From Sipunculus nudus (Eukaryota; Annelida; Sipuncula; Golfingiida; Sipunculidae): a stretch of DNA of 64,000 bases. The DNA is taken from NCBI GenBank assembly GCA_026874595.1, contig CM049313.1, positions 22,252,008-22,316,007 of the forward strand. Reading direction: 5' to 3'. Shown piece after piece: positions 37,606-50,610 of this stretch. The notes under the pieces are model-generated. The model did no database searches, was not told the origin of the DNA, and saw nothing but the letters and a program-made list of their open reading frames with translations. Every line of letters starts with the position of its first letter. The stretch's first letter is position 1. The position numbers were made by a program, and so were the translations under genes.

Positions 37606-37940
37606 GTAACGTGCAGCCGACCTTGACCGAATATTCGAGCCTTCAACTTGTCAGGCCAGCGTTCTCAAGCCAGGACATCCAGCATCGTGGGAACACTGCT
37701 CCCTCTTCTTTACTCATATCTTCGAGATCACTGAACGCCAGGATCTGCCAAGGGTATCGGATTAAGGGCGTATAGTTGTTTCAAATATATATCGATTGGT
37801 TTACTCATTGTATTAATTTAATGTAAACTGCAGAATATCCTTGCTGTTGCATTTGAAAGAAAAAAGTTTTTGTCAGTGTGTGGCAGCTGGAAAGGCTGGA
37901 TACGCAGACATGCCAATTCTCACGTATTGGGCGTGATACT

Positions 37941-38098
37941 CACGCATTTACCTCTCGTCTTACGCTCTCGCGCCGAGGGACATACATCTCACACATTTAC
38001 CCCTCGCCTCACGCTCTCGCGCCAAGGGACATAAATCTCACGCATTTACCCCTCGCCTAACGCTCTTGCGCCAACGGACATAAATATCACGCATTCTG
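37941..38098. repeat. 49-bp GC-richer tandem repeat, about 3.2 copies
   Basis: Unit contains CACGCATTTACCCCTCGCCT and ACGCTCTCGCGCCAAGGGAC. Its base composition is well above the surrounding DNA. A short plus frame through it is a repeat product. Confidence 0.88.
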
Positions 38099-38099
38099 T

Positions 38100-39690
38100 T
38101 TTCTTCATTAATGTATCTTATCATGAAGTGTACCAGAAGAAGGCAGTGTTATAGCACAACATTAGCTCATAATAATACGTCATCGCGTTATAAGATGCTT
38201 ATATGTGTATGTTTGTGTATATATATATAAAATAGATATATATTGGATATCAACATTTGTTTACATGTGACCTATACGTCGTGTGCTTGTAAGTGGAAAC
38301 CAAATTGTGCAATTGTACAACATAACACGTTGCGTAGGGAGCTAATACCTGTTGCATGGTAGCCCAACATAGTCCATCTGGTTTTCGTTTCAATAATCAT
38401 AGCCGTGGGAAACGTTAAATGGGGGGGGGGGCAATTGTATAGATTTAAATTTAATTGAATACAGGTATGACATGGATGATTTACGTTAATTTTTCAGTGG
38501 TTTATTAAATAGTCGATTCCTCTTACAGGAACGGCGGTTCTTGACTGCTACGACCATGAACGAGTTTGAACTCTCACGCATTGTGATTCTGCCAACTTGG
38601 CATCTCTGGATAGGTGACATGACAACTTTATTAGTACATTTATTTAACCTAATCAGGCATATTATCTGACATATTAATTAATATGATGTAAATTTATGTT
38701 TTGAAATTTATGAAAGCTGCCTCAAGGACATCTTCTGTTCAATGTTTTTGGTCTTAGTAAATCTCCGTATTTTATATAAATGTGTTTTAGACAAGCATTA
38801 ATGCCAACGATAGGTGGATCCAGTATTGATAAGAACTCACTTCATGGGATTCTAGCGACTGCAAAGGGGAGTCAGACCATTAACAATAGAGATATTATCA
38901 TCCAGGGCGTATAACATTTATAAACGTATTTAATGCAATTCTTGTAATTAATCAAATAAAGAGTTTTTTATCTCCGGGCTGCATACAAACATATTCTCAC
39001 TGATGATGAAGTTATCTGGTGTTACCCATATTTCAATAATCAGTGTGTCTACCGAATATCCCTTGAGAGCCCTTATCTCAAGTGTACTGTCAAGTACATA
39101 CGTACTCACTTGAGTGAATATCCGTCGTACGCTTTGGCAAGCACTCTCTACTGTTATGGCTTGCGTTCATAGGTGACCAATGAATAACACATTGCTCGAC
39201 TTGGATTGAGATGTTTATCCTTATCGAGCACTGCAGTATGAGATAATTCTGGGAATCCCCTCCTTGGTGCTCCTTCAAAGGAGATTTTTGAAAGATTTTG
39301 ATGAATTATGTCGGTAATCAGGAAGCCGTACTCTATGTTGTATCATGTATCTATATAGGGTGATATTCTGCGTTGTTTACTTTAATGGTCGTGCGGGTTG
39401 AATTTCTTGTACTTGGGTCTTTTCTTTTTCTGTCTTTAGGGCAGAGTCGGTGGTTGCTTGGGCTCTTCTACCGGTTCCGGTTCTGGTTTTCCTTCTTTTT
39501 CTTGTTGCCTTATTAGTAGTTATTCGATGAATTTTTCACACATTTCGATTGTGTGTTCTTCACTCTCAAAGAGGACTGCTGCTGCCTCAGATAACTAGGG
39601 GAGATATCTGGTGGCGGATGATGACACCAATTTTCTCTGGTCATCTGTCTGCGTAGCTGTAGTAGCTGTTTTTGGTTCCTCATGTTCTAT
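38100..39690. other. Spacer between the 255-bp direct repeats, nothing recognised
   Basis: AT-rich DNA with a G run near 38420. May be part of the unit bounded by the direct repeats. Confidence 0.35.
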
Positions 39691-40327
39691 TTGGTTGGCT
39701 TTGTGCTGTTGGGATTTTTTTCTTGGCGATTTTGACGTAATTTCCGTTTGACTTAGTTTACTTGATATGATGATCGTATCAGTCTGCGTTGTTCTGATCT
39801 TGGCTTTGTTGACTGCAGTATGGGTTTATGTCCTCTGTGTGACTGGACTGGTAGTGGTAGCAGTAGTTCTGTTATCTTCATCCACAGTAGCGTGGGTTGG
39901 ATTACTTGAATGAGTCCTAGGCTAGTTCCTCCAGGTTCTTTTAATCGACCGGTAGGCCGGGCAGCCCTTGTACGCTGAAGATTGCGCGCCTCTGCAGTTT
40001 CCACATGAGAGGCTTGTACCTGGCATTGTGTGGTTAAGTGCTGGTTGCTTCCACAGCGGTACGGGCCCCATCACCCTAGATGAAGATTTAACAGCAACCA
40101 CGGCGACAAATGGCGACCTTGGAAATCGCTGTTGTTTGCCGTCAACATCGGCGAAACCCTTCCAAGTATGACTGCAATGCCGCTCTTATCCCGCTGCCAC
40201 GACGTTATAGAACTTCATCAGTGCGCAGTAGCAGCGCCCTGTGAACACATAGGGTGCAGCGAGGGCGCAGCTTTGAAGTTATAAGCGCAGTGGCAGCAAG
40301 GTATAAAGCTTTTACGTTATTTAACGT

Positions 40328-40579
40328 GACTATTACACGTTACGCTTATCACATGGATATGGACCGTTATTTTACATTTACTTGGACCGTAAATTCCTGG
40401 ATCTCGTGACTTGACCCCGATAGCCTCAAAAAAGATAAACACTTCTAATACAAATATACCATAAATTGGCAAATACACACACGAATATGGGTTTACAAAT
40501 ATTCACAAAGGAAAAAGGTTTATAAACTGTGGTTATGGTTCGAACATTTATTTTACGGGTAGGGCTGCAGGATAACAGC
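40328..40579 (+). repeat. 255-bp direct repeat, right copy
   Basis: Partner of 37351-37605. It is followed immediately by a piece of repeat R1 and lies inside the LINE ORF1 relic, so it was inserted after the LINE or moved with R1. Confidence 0.88.
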
Positions 40580-40650
40580 TACTTTGGCAGGTACTCTGAT
40601 ACAAAACTACCATTAGTGGTAACGCAGGCGTGCTTTAGTTCATGGCTATG
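40580..40650 (+). repeat. Dispersed repeat family R1, copy 4 (3' fragment)
   Basis: CTTTGGCAGGTACTCTGATA, then ACAAAACTACCATTAGTGGT and AACGCAGGCGTGC. This fragment is uninterrupted at the TTA where the transposon entered copy 3, so it gives the empty-site sequence. Confidence 0.72.
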
Positions 40651-41419
40651 ATAAACAATCCCACAATGATACATGGACTGTCATGGAGAGGAAGACCGCC
40701 AAACAGTGTCCGCTCAACCTGATTAGTTCATATCACGCTGTCGGTAGGTTTGAAATTGAAAGTTTACACAGCAGGCCGCTCGGGGTCCTCCGTCAGTAGT
40801 TTCATACCTTGTGTCTTTCTATTACTATTGGTAGTATAAGGCTATATAGGGGGGATTTAGTCATGTTTTAATAGTGATTTCAAGGGCCTGCGCTCAAGGG
40901 GACCATATGACGTCCCAAGGCGACACTTTATCGCTCCTACGATGCTCATAAAGAACTCCGGGCACTCCACGGCAATCTTGTACATTTATTTTAGAACGCA
41001 GCGAGATCGCATTCTAGTGTGATGGAGGTTTTACATATATTGTTGTTTTCGCAGGCTCGGCTATAGTGGTTCCTGCCGAGACCCCGACCACAGAATGGTA
41101 TCTCGGCTTTGTATTCTTCTGTGGCAAAATGTTCCCGTCCGATGGTTATCCTATGCCGGAGGGCTGCTGTAATGATGACTTGGTCTTTATTACTATATTA
41201 ACTCTCTCTGTGATTTCCCCTGGAGATTCTTGAAATGAATGGCTATTGATGGCTTCGCTGTGTCCGGAAACTGCTGTAGCAGGTCTGTCTCTTTTATCTC
41301 GAGGAAACAGGAAACTCTGTGATACGGTTGGATCATCCTGAAATTCGTCGTCTCGATCTGTGGGAGGTTGATGTAATCAAGTGAACTTGATTAAACTCTG
41401 TGATTTTCCTCCATCCTCG

Positions 41420-44400
41420 GATATAGGTAAGGATAAGATCCGTCATTTGGTTGGGTCGGATGAACATACAGTTGATCCCCAATGCATGGGAATAACATCA
41501 AAGTTGATGGTCGGAAAGGTTTTGAGGAGCTGGTTCCGTCGGAACTTTTACTCGGGTACAGTAGTCGGAATACAACTAACTGGGTATCTGACGTGCATGG
41601 CTATTTGTTGAGTGTAGGCTACTGTTGGCTAACACGATTTAATCGTGGAGAACACTCTTGACACGTCTATACGCTTTTCGAGCTAAAACACGACTGTGAT
41701 AACACATTGCATACAAGAAGTCTTTCTTGTCCGTGTAAAAGGCATGCTTGTTATTTCGCTCCCGAAGCAGCGGAAATCATGCGCTTCTAAAGAAGCAACT
41801 GATTTTCACGCTGCCAGCTTTGACCGTTTATGATATATTTAGACACCAGGTGGCGGTTCGTTGTCCTCTGAAAAAAAAACGTGCGTATGATGTGACAAGC
41901 AGCCAGCCAGATGCCAATAAACAAACACTCGACAGGCATCCTTGCTCCGCCCATAGCTGCGCTTCAAGCGCCGCTTGATGAGGTTTAACGGTCGAATTTA
42001 TTTGCTCCCTCTGTATTCTCGCATCATCGACCGAGTCGATTATGACATTATGACTGTGTTAGCTTAGCCATGTATATGTTGTCTGCAGAACTGAAACCAG
42101 CCAGCGAGGTGTGCACGCAGCCTTTGTTGTTACGTTGCTTTTGAATTACAACTCACCGGCCGGGCATCCTATGTATCCAAGGCCCTAAGCAAACCACGTC
42201 TAGGGCGATTCTCTTTGAGCCTGTGGCCTGTTCAAACGGTTACCGGGGGGGGGGCGATGAGCTGTCACTCAAAACAAAATGAACATGATTGGCTACATGT
42301 ATTCATTGCTTGGCCGTGTCATCCAGCACAAGGTCTCATCTGATTGGACAAAAATACAGTGCTCCCCTCTGGTGTAGCAATTCAGGATACGAGGTCATAA
42401 CAAACAGCGCTTACGATATAGGAAATAAGCCTATAGTTAAAGCGCTGTGTAAAGAGCGTAGCTTGTTATGTAAAGCTATACATGTGCATCTCTCATATCT
42501 TTGCAATACGAGTTGTATTGGATACTTTACATGGCATCATTAAAACAAAAACAAATTGTTGCCGTAACTAAATTATTATGTGGAGCATGGCGGCGTTATG
42601 TTTAAAAAGACCGCCTCAGGTTTATGGGCCCCCGTCTCGTTCACACTGTCCTCCGCACCAAAGTCTCCTGGCCTATCTCTGGCTACAAAAGAAGTTTAAA
42701 GTATAACATCCAAGTTCCTTCAGTGAAATGTTCCCAAAGAGCAAAAAAAAAGAAGACAAAGTGCAAATTCGAATGAAACTGACATGTATATGATAGAAAC
42801 TGTTAAATGTATACGGTTATGTCATTCTGTCAAATTTTCATAAAGGTTTTGGGTACACACTTTTTTATCAAAACTTTGGAAGATAATGGAAATAAAAATC
42901 GATGTTTGTATTTTTCTTCCGCCATCTCGGATGAGTAGTGGTTATATAAACAACCGAATTAAGTATCACTCGAAACAGCCGTTTTATACAGGGATAACCA
43001 AAAAGCAGTATGGAAATCCTCACCAGAAAAACTTTCCTGAATTGTTTCTAGGACAACGTTTCTGTATACGTTTGAACCGCGCATATTTAATGAGATAACT
43101 TGCATACATTTGCATATCTGACTAAATTTGTAGAATTATTTATAACAATTAATGTACTGATAAGTTGGCTTTACGTAGAAAGAGTAAAGTATTTGAGTAA
43201 AAAATTTCAAATTTGAACAAATATAAGGTAAATTTATATTTTATTAATAAAATACTGATTAACTATACAAATAAGACAAACTAGTTGTCTATTTTTAAGA
43301 ACAATATAAGGTAAATAATAACTTAATATATCATTTATTAACGGTAATATATATTTGGTTTTCAATTAATAAAGAAATATACACATTTATCAACTAATTA
43401 ACCTAAGCAATAGTGTATATCATTTTTATATACTTTTGCATAAATATTAATATATAAGTGGAAAACTTAGATAATTGATCATTCCCTCCAGTTAACAGTC
43501 AATATATAATTAACTAATTTTTAATATGTGAAACAATACATCCATTGCTCATTGATGACAAGGTGTAAGAGGCCAAGAGGGTTCATTAAAAATAAAGTAA
43601 ATCGCGGAGACTACAACGGAATCAATAAGTCAATATGGCAAAGGAATAATAATGTTAACTGTCTGAACCAGAACAGTAACAGAACTCCATGCTATCATGG
43701 TTACCGGAGGTGAGTCACTCTTTAAACAACAATACAAAACTAGATAGTGTATATAAGAATTAAGTGACTACTTCATGCTCCTTTCAGAGTGCATATTTTA
43801 TTTTTCTTCCGTAAAAGGAACTTCGTTAAATGTATATCAGGACATCATAAAATCAAAGGAGACAATATTATAATGGCCCTCTCTCTCCTTTTCAACCAAA
43901 GTTCTCTTTCATACAGGAAAACATAACATTAGCTATTTTCTATTGCCACAGTTACAGTTCTTACATTTGCCATGGGCACCATTGGGATCTTAATCCAACA
44001 GAATTTCTGGGGTATATATCAACAACCCTCCATTTTGTATTGTTTAATAAGTGCCGGGCACCTTTTAATGAAATAGCAAATTATAAATCACTTAATCCCA
44101 GAAAGATAAATCATTATATGATTTAAATGTACATTTCCATACTAGTAATTTATAATAAAATAATACGTCATTATATACGTCAAAAAAGAGTTTGGTCGAT
44201 TAAATGTTTTCAGCCGCCGCTGCGCTTTCCGAAAAACTCCTATGATACCTATGGACCGAAATGTCTATCATTTTTTTCAGTGATAATAACCCATATCCAA
44301 GGAATGTCCACCGATCTTGGACACTCCCCATCTCTTATTCAAGACTGGCGTCAACATCAGCAATCATGCTTGCATGGCGTTTATCCGTGCACTGGCATTC
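41420..44400. other. Intergenic, nothing recognised
   Basis: Mixed composition; a G run at about 42245 and a very AT-rich part at 43180-43520. No gene or element ends identified. Confidence 0.35.
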
Positions 44401-44409
44401 GATGAAAAT

Positions 44410-44970
44410 CATTCATTTTCCCAGGAGTGGCTCAGTGTACTGACCTGAAAGTTGGCACATCCACCCATGTGAGATAGCTTTCTCCTACACGTGACAGGTG
44501 GCGCCACGTATATTCACGTATTCGCAGAATACATCCATGCATTTATCTCAGGAGTGTTTTGACGAACTATTGCATATCCATAGATTATACACAACCCTGG
44601 GGCGACGTCCATCCAAACATCTATTTTTGATGAAAATTGCATATACCTCAGGTGTGGATGGATGTACCAGCTTTGGATTTGACACTATTTTATCCATCTT
44701 TGAGAGCTTTGTAATAGACCGGGCAGGTTGTACCAGTGTCCCGTTTTTTTAGAATACGTGTCCTTTTCTGAGGAGTGGTTTGGCGTATTGGCCTGAATAA
44801 TTGCATGTTTATTGATCTTAAGCATATTTCTCATACATGAGACGGTGGCGCCGCCTTTCATGCATATATTTCAGGAGTAATTTTTGGCGTATCGGCCTGA
44901 AATTATGTATTTAGGCTCATCATAAATAGTTTTCTCGTACACAACGCGGGTGGCGCTTACAATTTCACCT
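44410..44970. repeat. Diverged tandem repeat, roughly 110-120 bp unit, 3-4 copies
   Basis: Recurring order: TTTCAGGAGTGG or AGGAGTAAT, then GGCGTATTGGCCTGAA, an ATTGCAT block, TTCTCATACA-like and GGTGGCGCCGC-like, at about 44415, 44540, 44770 and 44870. Copies are diverged and unequal in length. Confidence 0.6.
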
Positions 44971-45283
44971 AATTTACATTTTTATTTTTTTTATTTCTTT
45001 TTGAACTTGTACATTTAACTTGAGTCAAATATTTCCCCTTTGTAAAAAGGAAAAAAAAACATATAATTGGTCTTTTTTACTTCCCATTAGGTTTGCCAAC
45101 TCTGAATAAGAAGGTACGGTATAAAAATTATATCTCAGAAGTACAATAAAAAGTGTCTGAGTTCAAATTGTTCAAGTAATTCTAGGAAAATGATTTTTTT
45201 TAGTTTGAAATTGCTTTCATACATTTTGATTTTTCCACATCTATATTGTTTGCAATAACTGAAATAAAGCAACACATGTAATA

Positions 45284-46358
45284 CAGTCGAGCCCCCTTTG
45301 TGTCATATCGGTTAATAGAAAATCCCGTTTATTGTCACATAAATCTGAAAACCCAAACCATTTCCTATGAAAACAATGGTAAATGTGACCGTTTAATGTC
45401 ATGGCATATTGTCATAATTCCGTTTATTGCCATGCTAAGAACCCTCGGCAGTGATACCAGATTGCAGTTAATATCACATCAGACGCTTGTAATCGGTCAG
45501 GCGTATCGAACGATCACATCTCCCACCTGTGTGCGGCAGGCAAGTGCAGTTATGCATGCAGGTCACTCCCCTTCCCTTAGCTAATTAACGTCTTAAGATA
45601 CCACGGTAATCCAGTTCATTGCGTTTCTTCGTACGTTAACAAGGGCGATGCTTGCGATCACATGTCAATCATAATGAACTCCTGGCCTTTGCAAGGCCGT
45701 GGTTTAAACCTCGGTGACTTTTCGCCGAGATTATGTGAAGCACAAGCTCTAAACATTGCTTACGACTGGAAATCACCTTTAAGGGTCCGCGAAATGGAGG
45801 TTTTGTGAGTACTGGAGGAGATATAAGGTCCAAAACCTCAATCGCAGCGAAACTTCAGAAAGTTGACAATAGCATGACGATGCCCGCTCCCCCAACATTC
45901 CTATCATAAAGACGATCATGGAAGTTTGAGTCAATAATAAGATATCCTGAAAATAAGGCGCAATGGTCGGGCAAATAATTATCTTGTTAAATAGTTTGCT
46001 ACGCATAACATTATAACTGTGCCGCATATTTCCAGACATTTGACCTCATGACCCAGACGCTACGTCTCTTTCTGTTTGCGAGCTGGAATTTTGTCAGTTA
46101 CGTCATGCGGCATAAAACTTACAGGAAATAAATTGTCAGGTGCGCATAAACGTAATTAGATATGCCGTTGTGCGATAAAAAATATCCATAAACGTTTCTG
46201 TTTCCTTTTGATTGACGATTTATTTAATACCATTTGAGACATAACTTTTCTTCTATGACTAAAAAGGCATCGATGTTGAAGCCCGCATAATGTCACATCC
46301 CGGTTATTATCATAATTGTTGCATTCACCACCGATATGACAATAAGCGGGCTTGAACA
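45284..46358. mobile_element. pogo/Tigger-like MITE with TA target duplication
   Basis: The left end CAGTCGAGCCCCCTTTGTGT continues into CATATCGGT. Inverted, the right end reads TGTTCAAGCCCGCTTATTGT then CATATCGGT. That is a terminal inverted repeat of about 28 bp, flanked by TA on both sides (45282-45283 and 46359-46360). Internal blocks such as CCGTTTATTGTCA recur near both ends. I find no transposase remnant inside, so it looks non-autonomous. Assignment to the pogo/Tigger group of Tc1/mariner rests on end style (CAG start, TA duplication) and is tentative. Confidence 0.65.
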
Positions 46359-46359
46359 T

Positions 46360-48600
46360 ATATTTAATGAAAGAACACTGTATTTGATATCTTTGTGGAA
46401 AATAATATTATTTGCTCCACTTATTCTTTCGACCATTGAAGGTGACCGTTATATTCAAAATATTGTTTACATTCACTTATTTTCCCAGTTGTATCATAAT
46501 TATTATATTTATAATACTAGGCTTTTAGTAGTGATACTGAAAACTCTTCTCTTATCATGTATGCTGATTTAGGTTTGCTAACTAAATGTATTTGAAACAA
46601 AAATCGAGGGTGGATAAAGGATACTAGAACGTAATATTTTTCCCCCTAAAATGATTTTTATCCGTTACCTGTTTCATTTAAAATTAATCATAAAATGGAA
46701 CATATAGTTAATAATTTATTATCAAACCATTAGGAAGCTTCCATATACTTATTTGTGCCATCTTAGACATGACTGGAACCTAAACCTAAATTAAGATAAA
46801 ATGCGTCCTTATTTTTGACAAAACCCAATACTAAAGGATTGATAGGCCGTTTTTTTTAAATATCCTTCTTATTTATAATGTGTTCGAGTGAAAAATGTAT
46901 TGTCTGCACAAAATCACCTTTAAAGGATAAAATCGATTGTTAATAAAAATTATGGATAAAAAAAAATTGACAATATTTGACCCAACGAACTATACGATCG
47001 AATGCCGCTTTGGAAACAGGATTATTCTTAAACTTTGGTCATGCTCAATAGCACGTTGGCCAGCCTAAAACAAAATTTGCTTTTGATGTTTTTTTATCGT
47101 CTTGGTCGCCTAAGGGTGGAACAATTTTAAAAGCTACATTACCTGCCATATAAGCATTAAAATAAGTATTCGCAATGCAACCAGAAAAAAATAATTCAGG
47201 TTAAGGAAACCAGAAAAAAGGCTTAAAACGTATTTGTCCACATATTGTTTATGAGATTCTGTATGTTTTATATATTTATCAAATGTTTAACTCTGTAGTG
47301 TTATTTTGTCATATTATTCGTATAGATGCCTGTGTATGTCCCATTGTTTAAAAAATGAAAATCTGACAGAGTTGATTGTCATCATATTTTTATTATTAAA
47401 TTACACATCCATAGATGATTTTATACACATGGTTAGATATTGTCGTGTAATATAGGCCTAGATTTATCAACCATAACAAGAAAACAGATATGGCAATCCA
47501 TAGCTTTGACAAGAACCAATACGCGTGTTGATTTTTGGTGTGATAATCAGTTGCCCTCAGAAAAATCAAAATAAAATTACATGAATAGGCCAACATTTAT
47601 GAATGCATTACAAACACTTTTGAAAGGAGAGAAATAATCGTTTTCAAGCAGCAAAACATGGCCAAAATATGAGTTTGACTATGTTTACACCTTATAACTG
47701 TTAATTCATGTTTATTTATTAGGGAATAAATGAAATATCTTTTTTTTTATAGCATGTTAAAGTTTATTTGAAATGTTCAATGTTGCCTGACATCTCAGAC
47801 CGATGGCAGTACCTTTTGCGTGGTTATTTTGCACAAATACACACAATAACCATGATTTTACCCGTCTCTTATTACATAAGCTAATTAGTTAATTATATAT
47901 TATTTGGACTCTACTGGAGTGTTAAAACAATTACCGCCACCTGAGCATACATACATAACCAAATGAGGTATATTTTACACCATAATAAGATTATCATGAT
48001 TAGACCGGTTGCTGATTATATATGTAAATTAGACAGACAAACCTTTTAATAACACTGAAGGTATGCTTCCAAAAATTCCATGCATTCCAATTTTTTCAAT
48101 CAGTATCGCTATTCCAATGGTGTCCCAGGGATCTTTGACTTAGTTATTGTATTGCACATTCAAGTTAGGATAGTATAACCCGGTGATTTTTTTCTCTAAT
48201 TTGTTGTGCATTTATATGTTGTATCCTATATCAATGTTTACGTGGGAACATAAGAGAACCTAGCTTAATTATGTTAGTTTCAGTACAGTTATAATTCCAT
48301 GGGAATCGGTTCGTGCCGGTTTAATTCTAGACGGTCCCTGAAGTTTTAGTCTAGACATTGCCTAAATGTTGTTACAGAGAAGATTTTGAACATATTTGTC
48401 AGCGATTGAGGATTTTCACCATATTTAATTAAGTGCATGTACTTCAGTGGAGAACTGTTTCAACCCAGTTTCGTCCAGCGACTAGAAGAGTTAGTGAGTG
48501 CTTGTATATACACAGTGCTAAGCGACCTGGACTAGAAGAAGGAATTCCAATGTCACATGCGCGAAAGTCATGTGGCCAGCAGCCGTGTTTGCCAAGTACA
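46360..48600. other. Intergenic, nothing recognised
   Basis: AT-rich DNA without an exon, RNA gene or element that I can support. Confidence 0.4.
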
Positions 48601-48601
48601 C

Positions 48602-48696
48602 TTTTGACCTTAATGTAACCAAGTGTTTGCAAGTTTTTCTTCCGCCAGAATGGCGAACGAAAAACATGCAAATACTTGGTTACATTAAGGTTAAAC
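48602..48696. repeat. Long near-perfect hairpin, about 45-bp arms
   Basis: The left arm includes TTGACCTTAATGTAACCAAG and runs to TTTTTCTTCCGCC. After a 5-nt loop (AGAAT) the complementary arm runs from GGCGAACGAAAAAC to TTGGTTACATTAAGGTTAA. Only a few mismatches occur. It could be a tiny foldback/MITE or a hairpin transcript precursor. Confidence 0.88.
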
Positions 48697-48852
48697 GTTT
48701 TAGGACAAAAAATCTATATGAAATTTATACATAACCGTTTACTTTTTTTATGAATATAAATCAAACTTCAACGTATGATATATACTTTACGTATACATAT
48801 TAATTGAAGAACGCGCTTATGACCAAACTTGTGTCACGATATTATTAATATA

Positions 48853-48899
<47 letters not shown>

Positions 48900-48900
48900 C
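48853..48900. repeat. (ATT)n microsatellite
   Basis: About 16 ATT units, then ATC/ATT variants. Confidence 0.96.
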
Positions 48901-48909
48901 ATCATTATG

Positions 48910-49670
48910 TCTCGTGAAGATTTAGATTTTTAAAATAATATAAAGAAATTCTTCTTTTGCAATTAATTCGACCACCTTTTTTTGTAATTTCGGTTTTTGA
49001 GTATCCATATAATCAAGTACATTTTCACATACAAGCCCGTTTTTCTATTTTGTTTTAATTGTCACTTGGTTTCAAATTATGTTATGTTACCATTTTTTTT
49101 TTCACGAACTTAATATGCCCAGTACATAAATGAAGGGAGTTTCAGGGACACAGCCAATCAGTGCCAAGTCATCCTTCCGGGTCGCCTAGTGCCACAGGGG
49201 TTTTTAATCACTTAGGGTGGGTCGGCCGCCGCAACAACACAATTTCTTGCTCAAGAGATTTCGCCGGTTTCTCGTGGCGTTTATATACGATATAACAAAT
49301 AAACGGTATTGAACTGCGCTGGCGTTGTCCCGAGAGTCACACAGAACCCTTCAACAAAGTCGATCTGCAGTTAGAAGCTAGCATGTGCCAAGCAGACCAA
49401 TGAGCTCACCAGAAGACCACATAAGCGGGGCTTAACACGCGAAAGAGCCGGCGGATGCACCAGTCGATTTCGCGGTCCAGCACTGGTCTAAAGGTCAACA
49501 AAACAGCCTAACGCAAGAAACTGTCGTCGTTCTGGTGAACCATGGATTTACATCTATGGAATTGTGTCAACTACTAGATGAAGACGTCTAAGCATCTATA
49601 TATGTTAAGCCAATAGCACAAGCGCTCGCTTTAAGACGTACCGAAAAACGGTCAGCCAGCACGTCAGACG
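48910..49670. other. Probable 5' flank of the DIRS-like element
   Basis: From about 49140 the base composition rises sharply and continues into the gag-like frame, so the untranslated leader or terminal repeat of the retroelement probably starts here. No terminal repeat partner was identified. Confidence 0.4.
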
Positions 49671-49679
49671 GCATCTAAA

Positions 49680-50610
49680 ATGGCGGAGCCAAGCAGAGAT
49701 TTCGTCCACTCGCTAGCGCTGCTCAAACAACACAAGAAAGCGGCATACGGCGATCAACCGTCGATGAAATCCTGGGCTCCCTTCGGGAAGAGCCAGCTAA
49801 AGACCCCACTAACAACACCAATATCCTTGGAGACACCAAAAAACAGAGGCTCGAGCACTTCAACACATGGCGCTTCTTCAGGGACAGCAACAGAACCAAT
49901 GGACAAGAACCCCTACTGGAATATCAAACAACACATGGTGGGGGAACCTTTACCCACACTCCGCAGCACGATCAAGGACTGTATGACTGACCATCGGTGT
50001 ACCCGAGGCCTTTCGCGGATTTGCCCTATTTAAAGATGTTAGACTTTGCTAGACATATGATGGGTATTTCACATAATGGTGAAGAGGAGCATGTTTCCGA
50101 GGTAGCAGGTAGGGGCATTTATTTTAAATCTAACAATATCAAGGAGTCTAAGTTAGAGTTCATCTCAAAAGAGCTGTGGTTTAGACACCTTGAAGATACA
50201 GGGTAAGATACGTTACACTAATATACCAGACTATCTTGATGAGACAGGGTAAGATTGGTTACACTAAAATCAAAGACTATCTTGCTTACCTTGTTTAGGT
50301 CACTGGCTTAGCCGATGGGCATATGATGTTATGTTTGATGATTTGAAACGAAAAAAACAGGCAAACCTTGGGGTTCACTCATCCCAACTTTAAGTAAAGT
50401 ATAGTTGCAACCTAAAGTGCTAGTGATTAGCATGGATTTTAAGAATCAGTCATTGGCTTTTAACAAAACACACAAAGTTGATTTAGGTCAGTATAGGAGA
50501 CAATCTGATCAATCTGGGAGAGAGCTTTGTTTCTCATACAATAGGGAATTATGCAGGTTTAATGCCAACTGTAAATACGCCCAAATATTCTCAGCTGAAG
50601 GATGTTGAAA
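49680..50610 (+). pseudogene. Gag-like region of the DIRS-like element
   Basis: Three partly overlapping frames (49680-50033, 49997-50206, 50405-50608) cover a basic protein. Near 50512-50575 the reading LCFSYNRELCRFNANCKYAQ matches the CCCH-type finger that DIRS-like gag proteins carry just before their end. Downstream the frame shifts. The blocks RRSTVDEILGSLREEP and FNTWRFFRDSNRTNGQEP occur in a second frame of the first part, so more than one frame of the 49680-50033 interval carries coding sequence. Confidence 0.6.

Larger units (their letters stand above)
39700..41400 (-). pseudogene. LINE ORF1 (gag-like zinc-knuckle protein) relic
   Basis: On the minus strand near 40010-39920 the reading SCGNCRGAQSSAYKGCPAYR is a typical CCHC knuckle end of ORF1 proteins in Jockey/CR1/I-type LINEs (family pattern CxxCxGxHxAxxxxCP). 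Further 5' at about 41370-41040 a long minus frame with SQSFLFPRDKRDRPATAV and SHSFQESPGEITERVNIVIK is plausible ORF1 N-terminal sequence. The two parts are separated by shifts, stops and the second 255-bp direct repeat. No reverse transcriptase was found next to it. The knuckle is convincing; linking the N-terminal part to it is inference. Confidence 0.55.
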
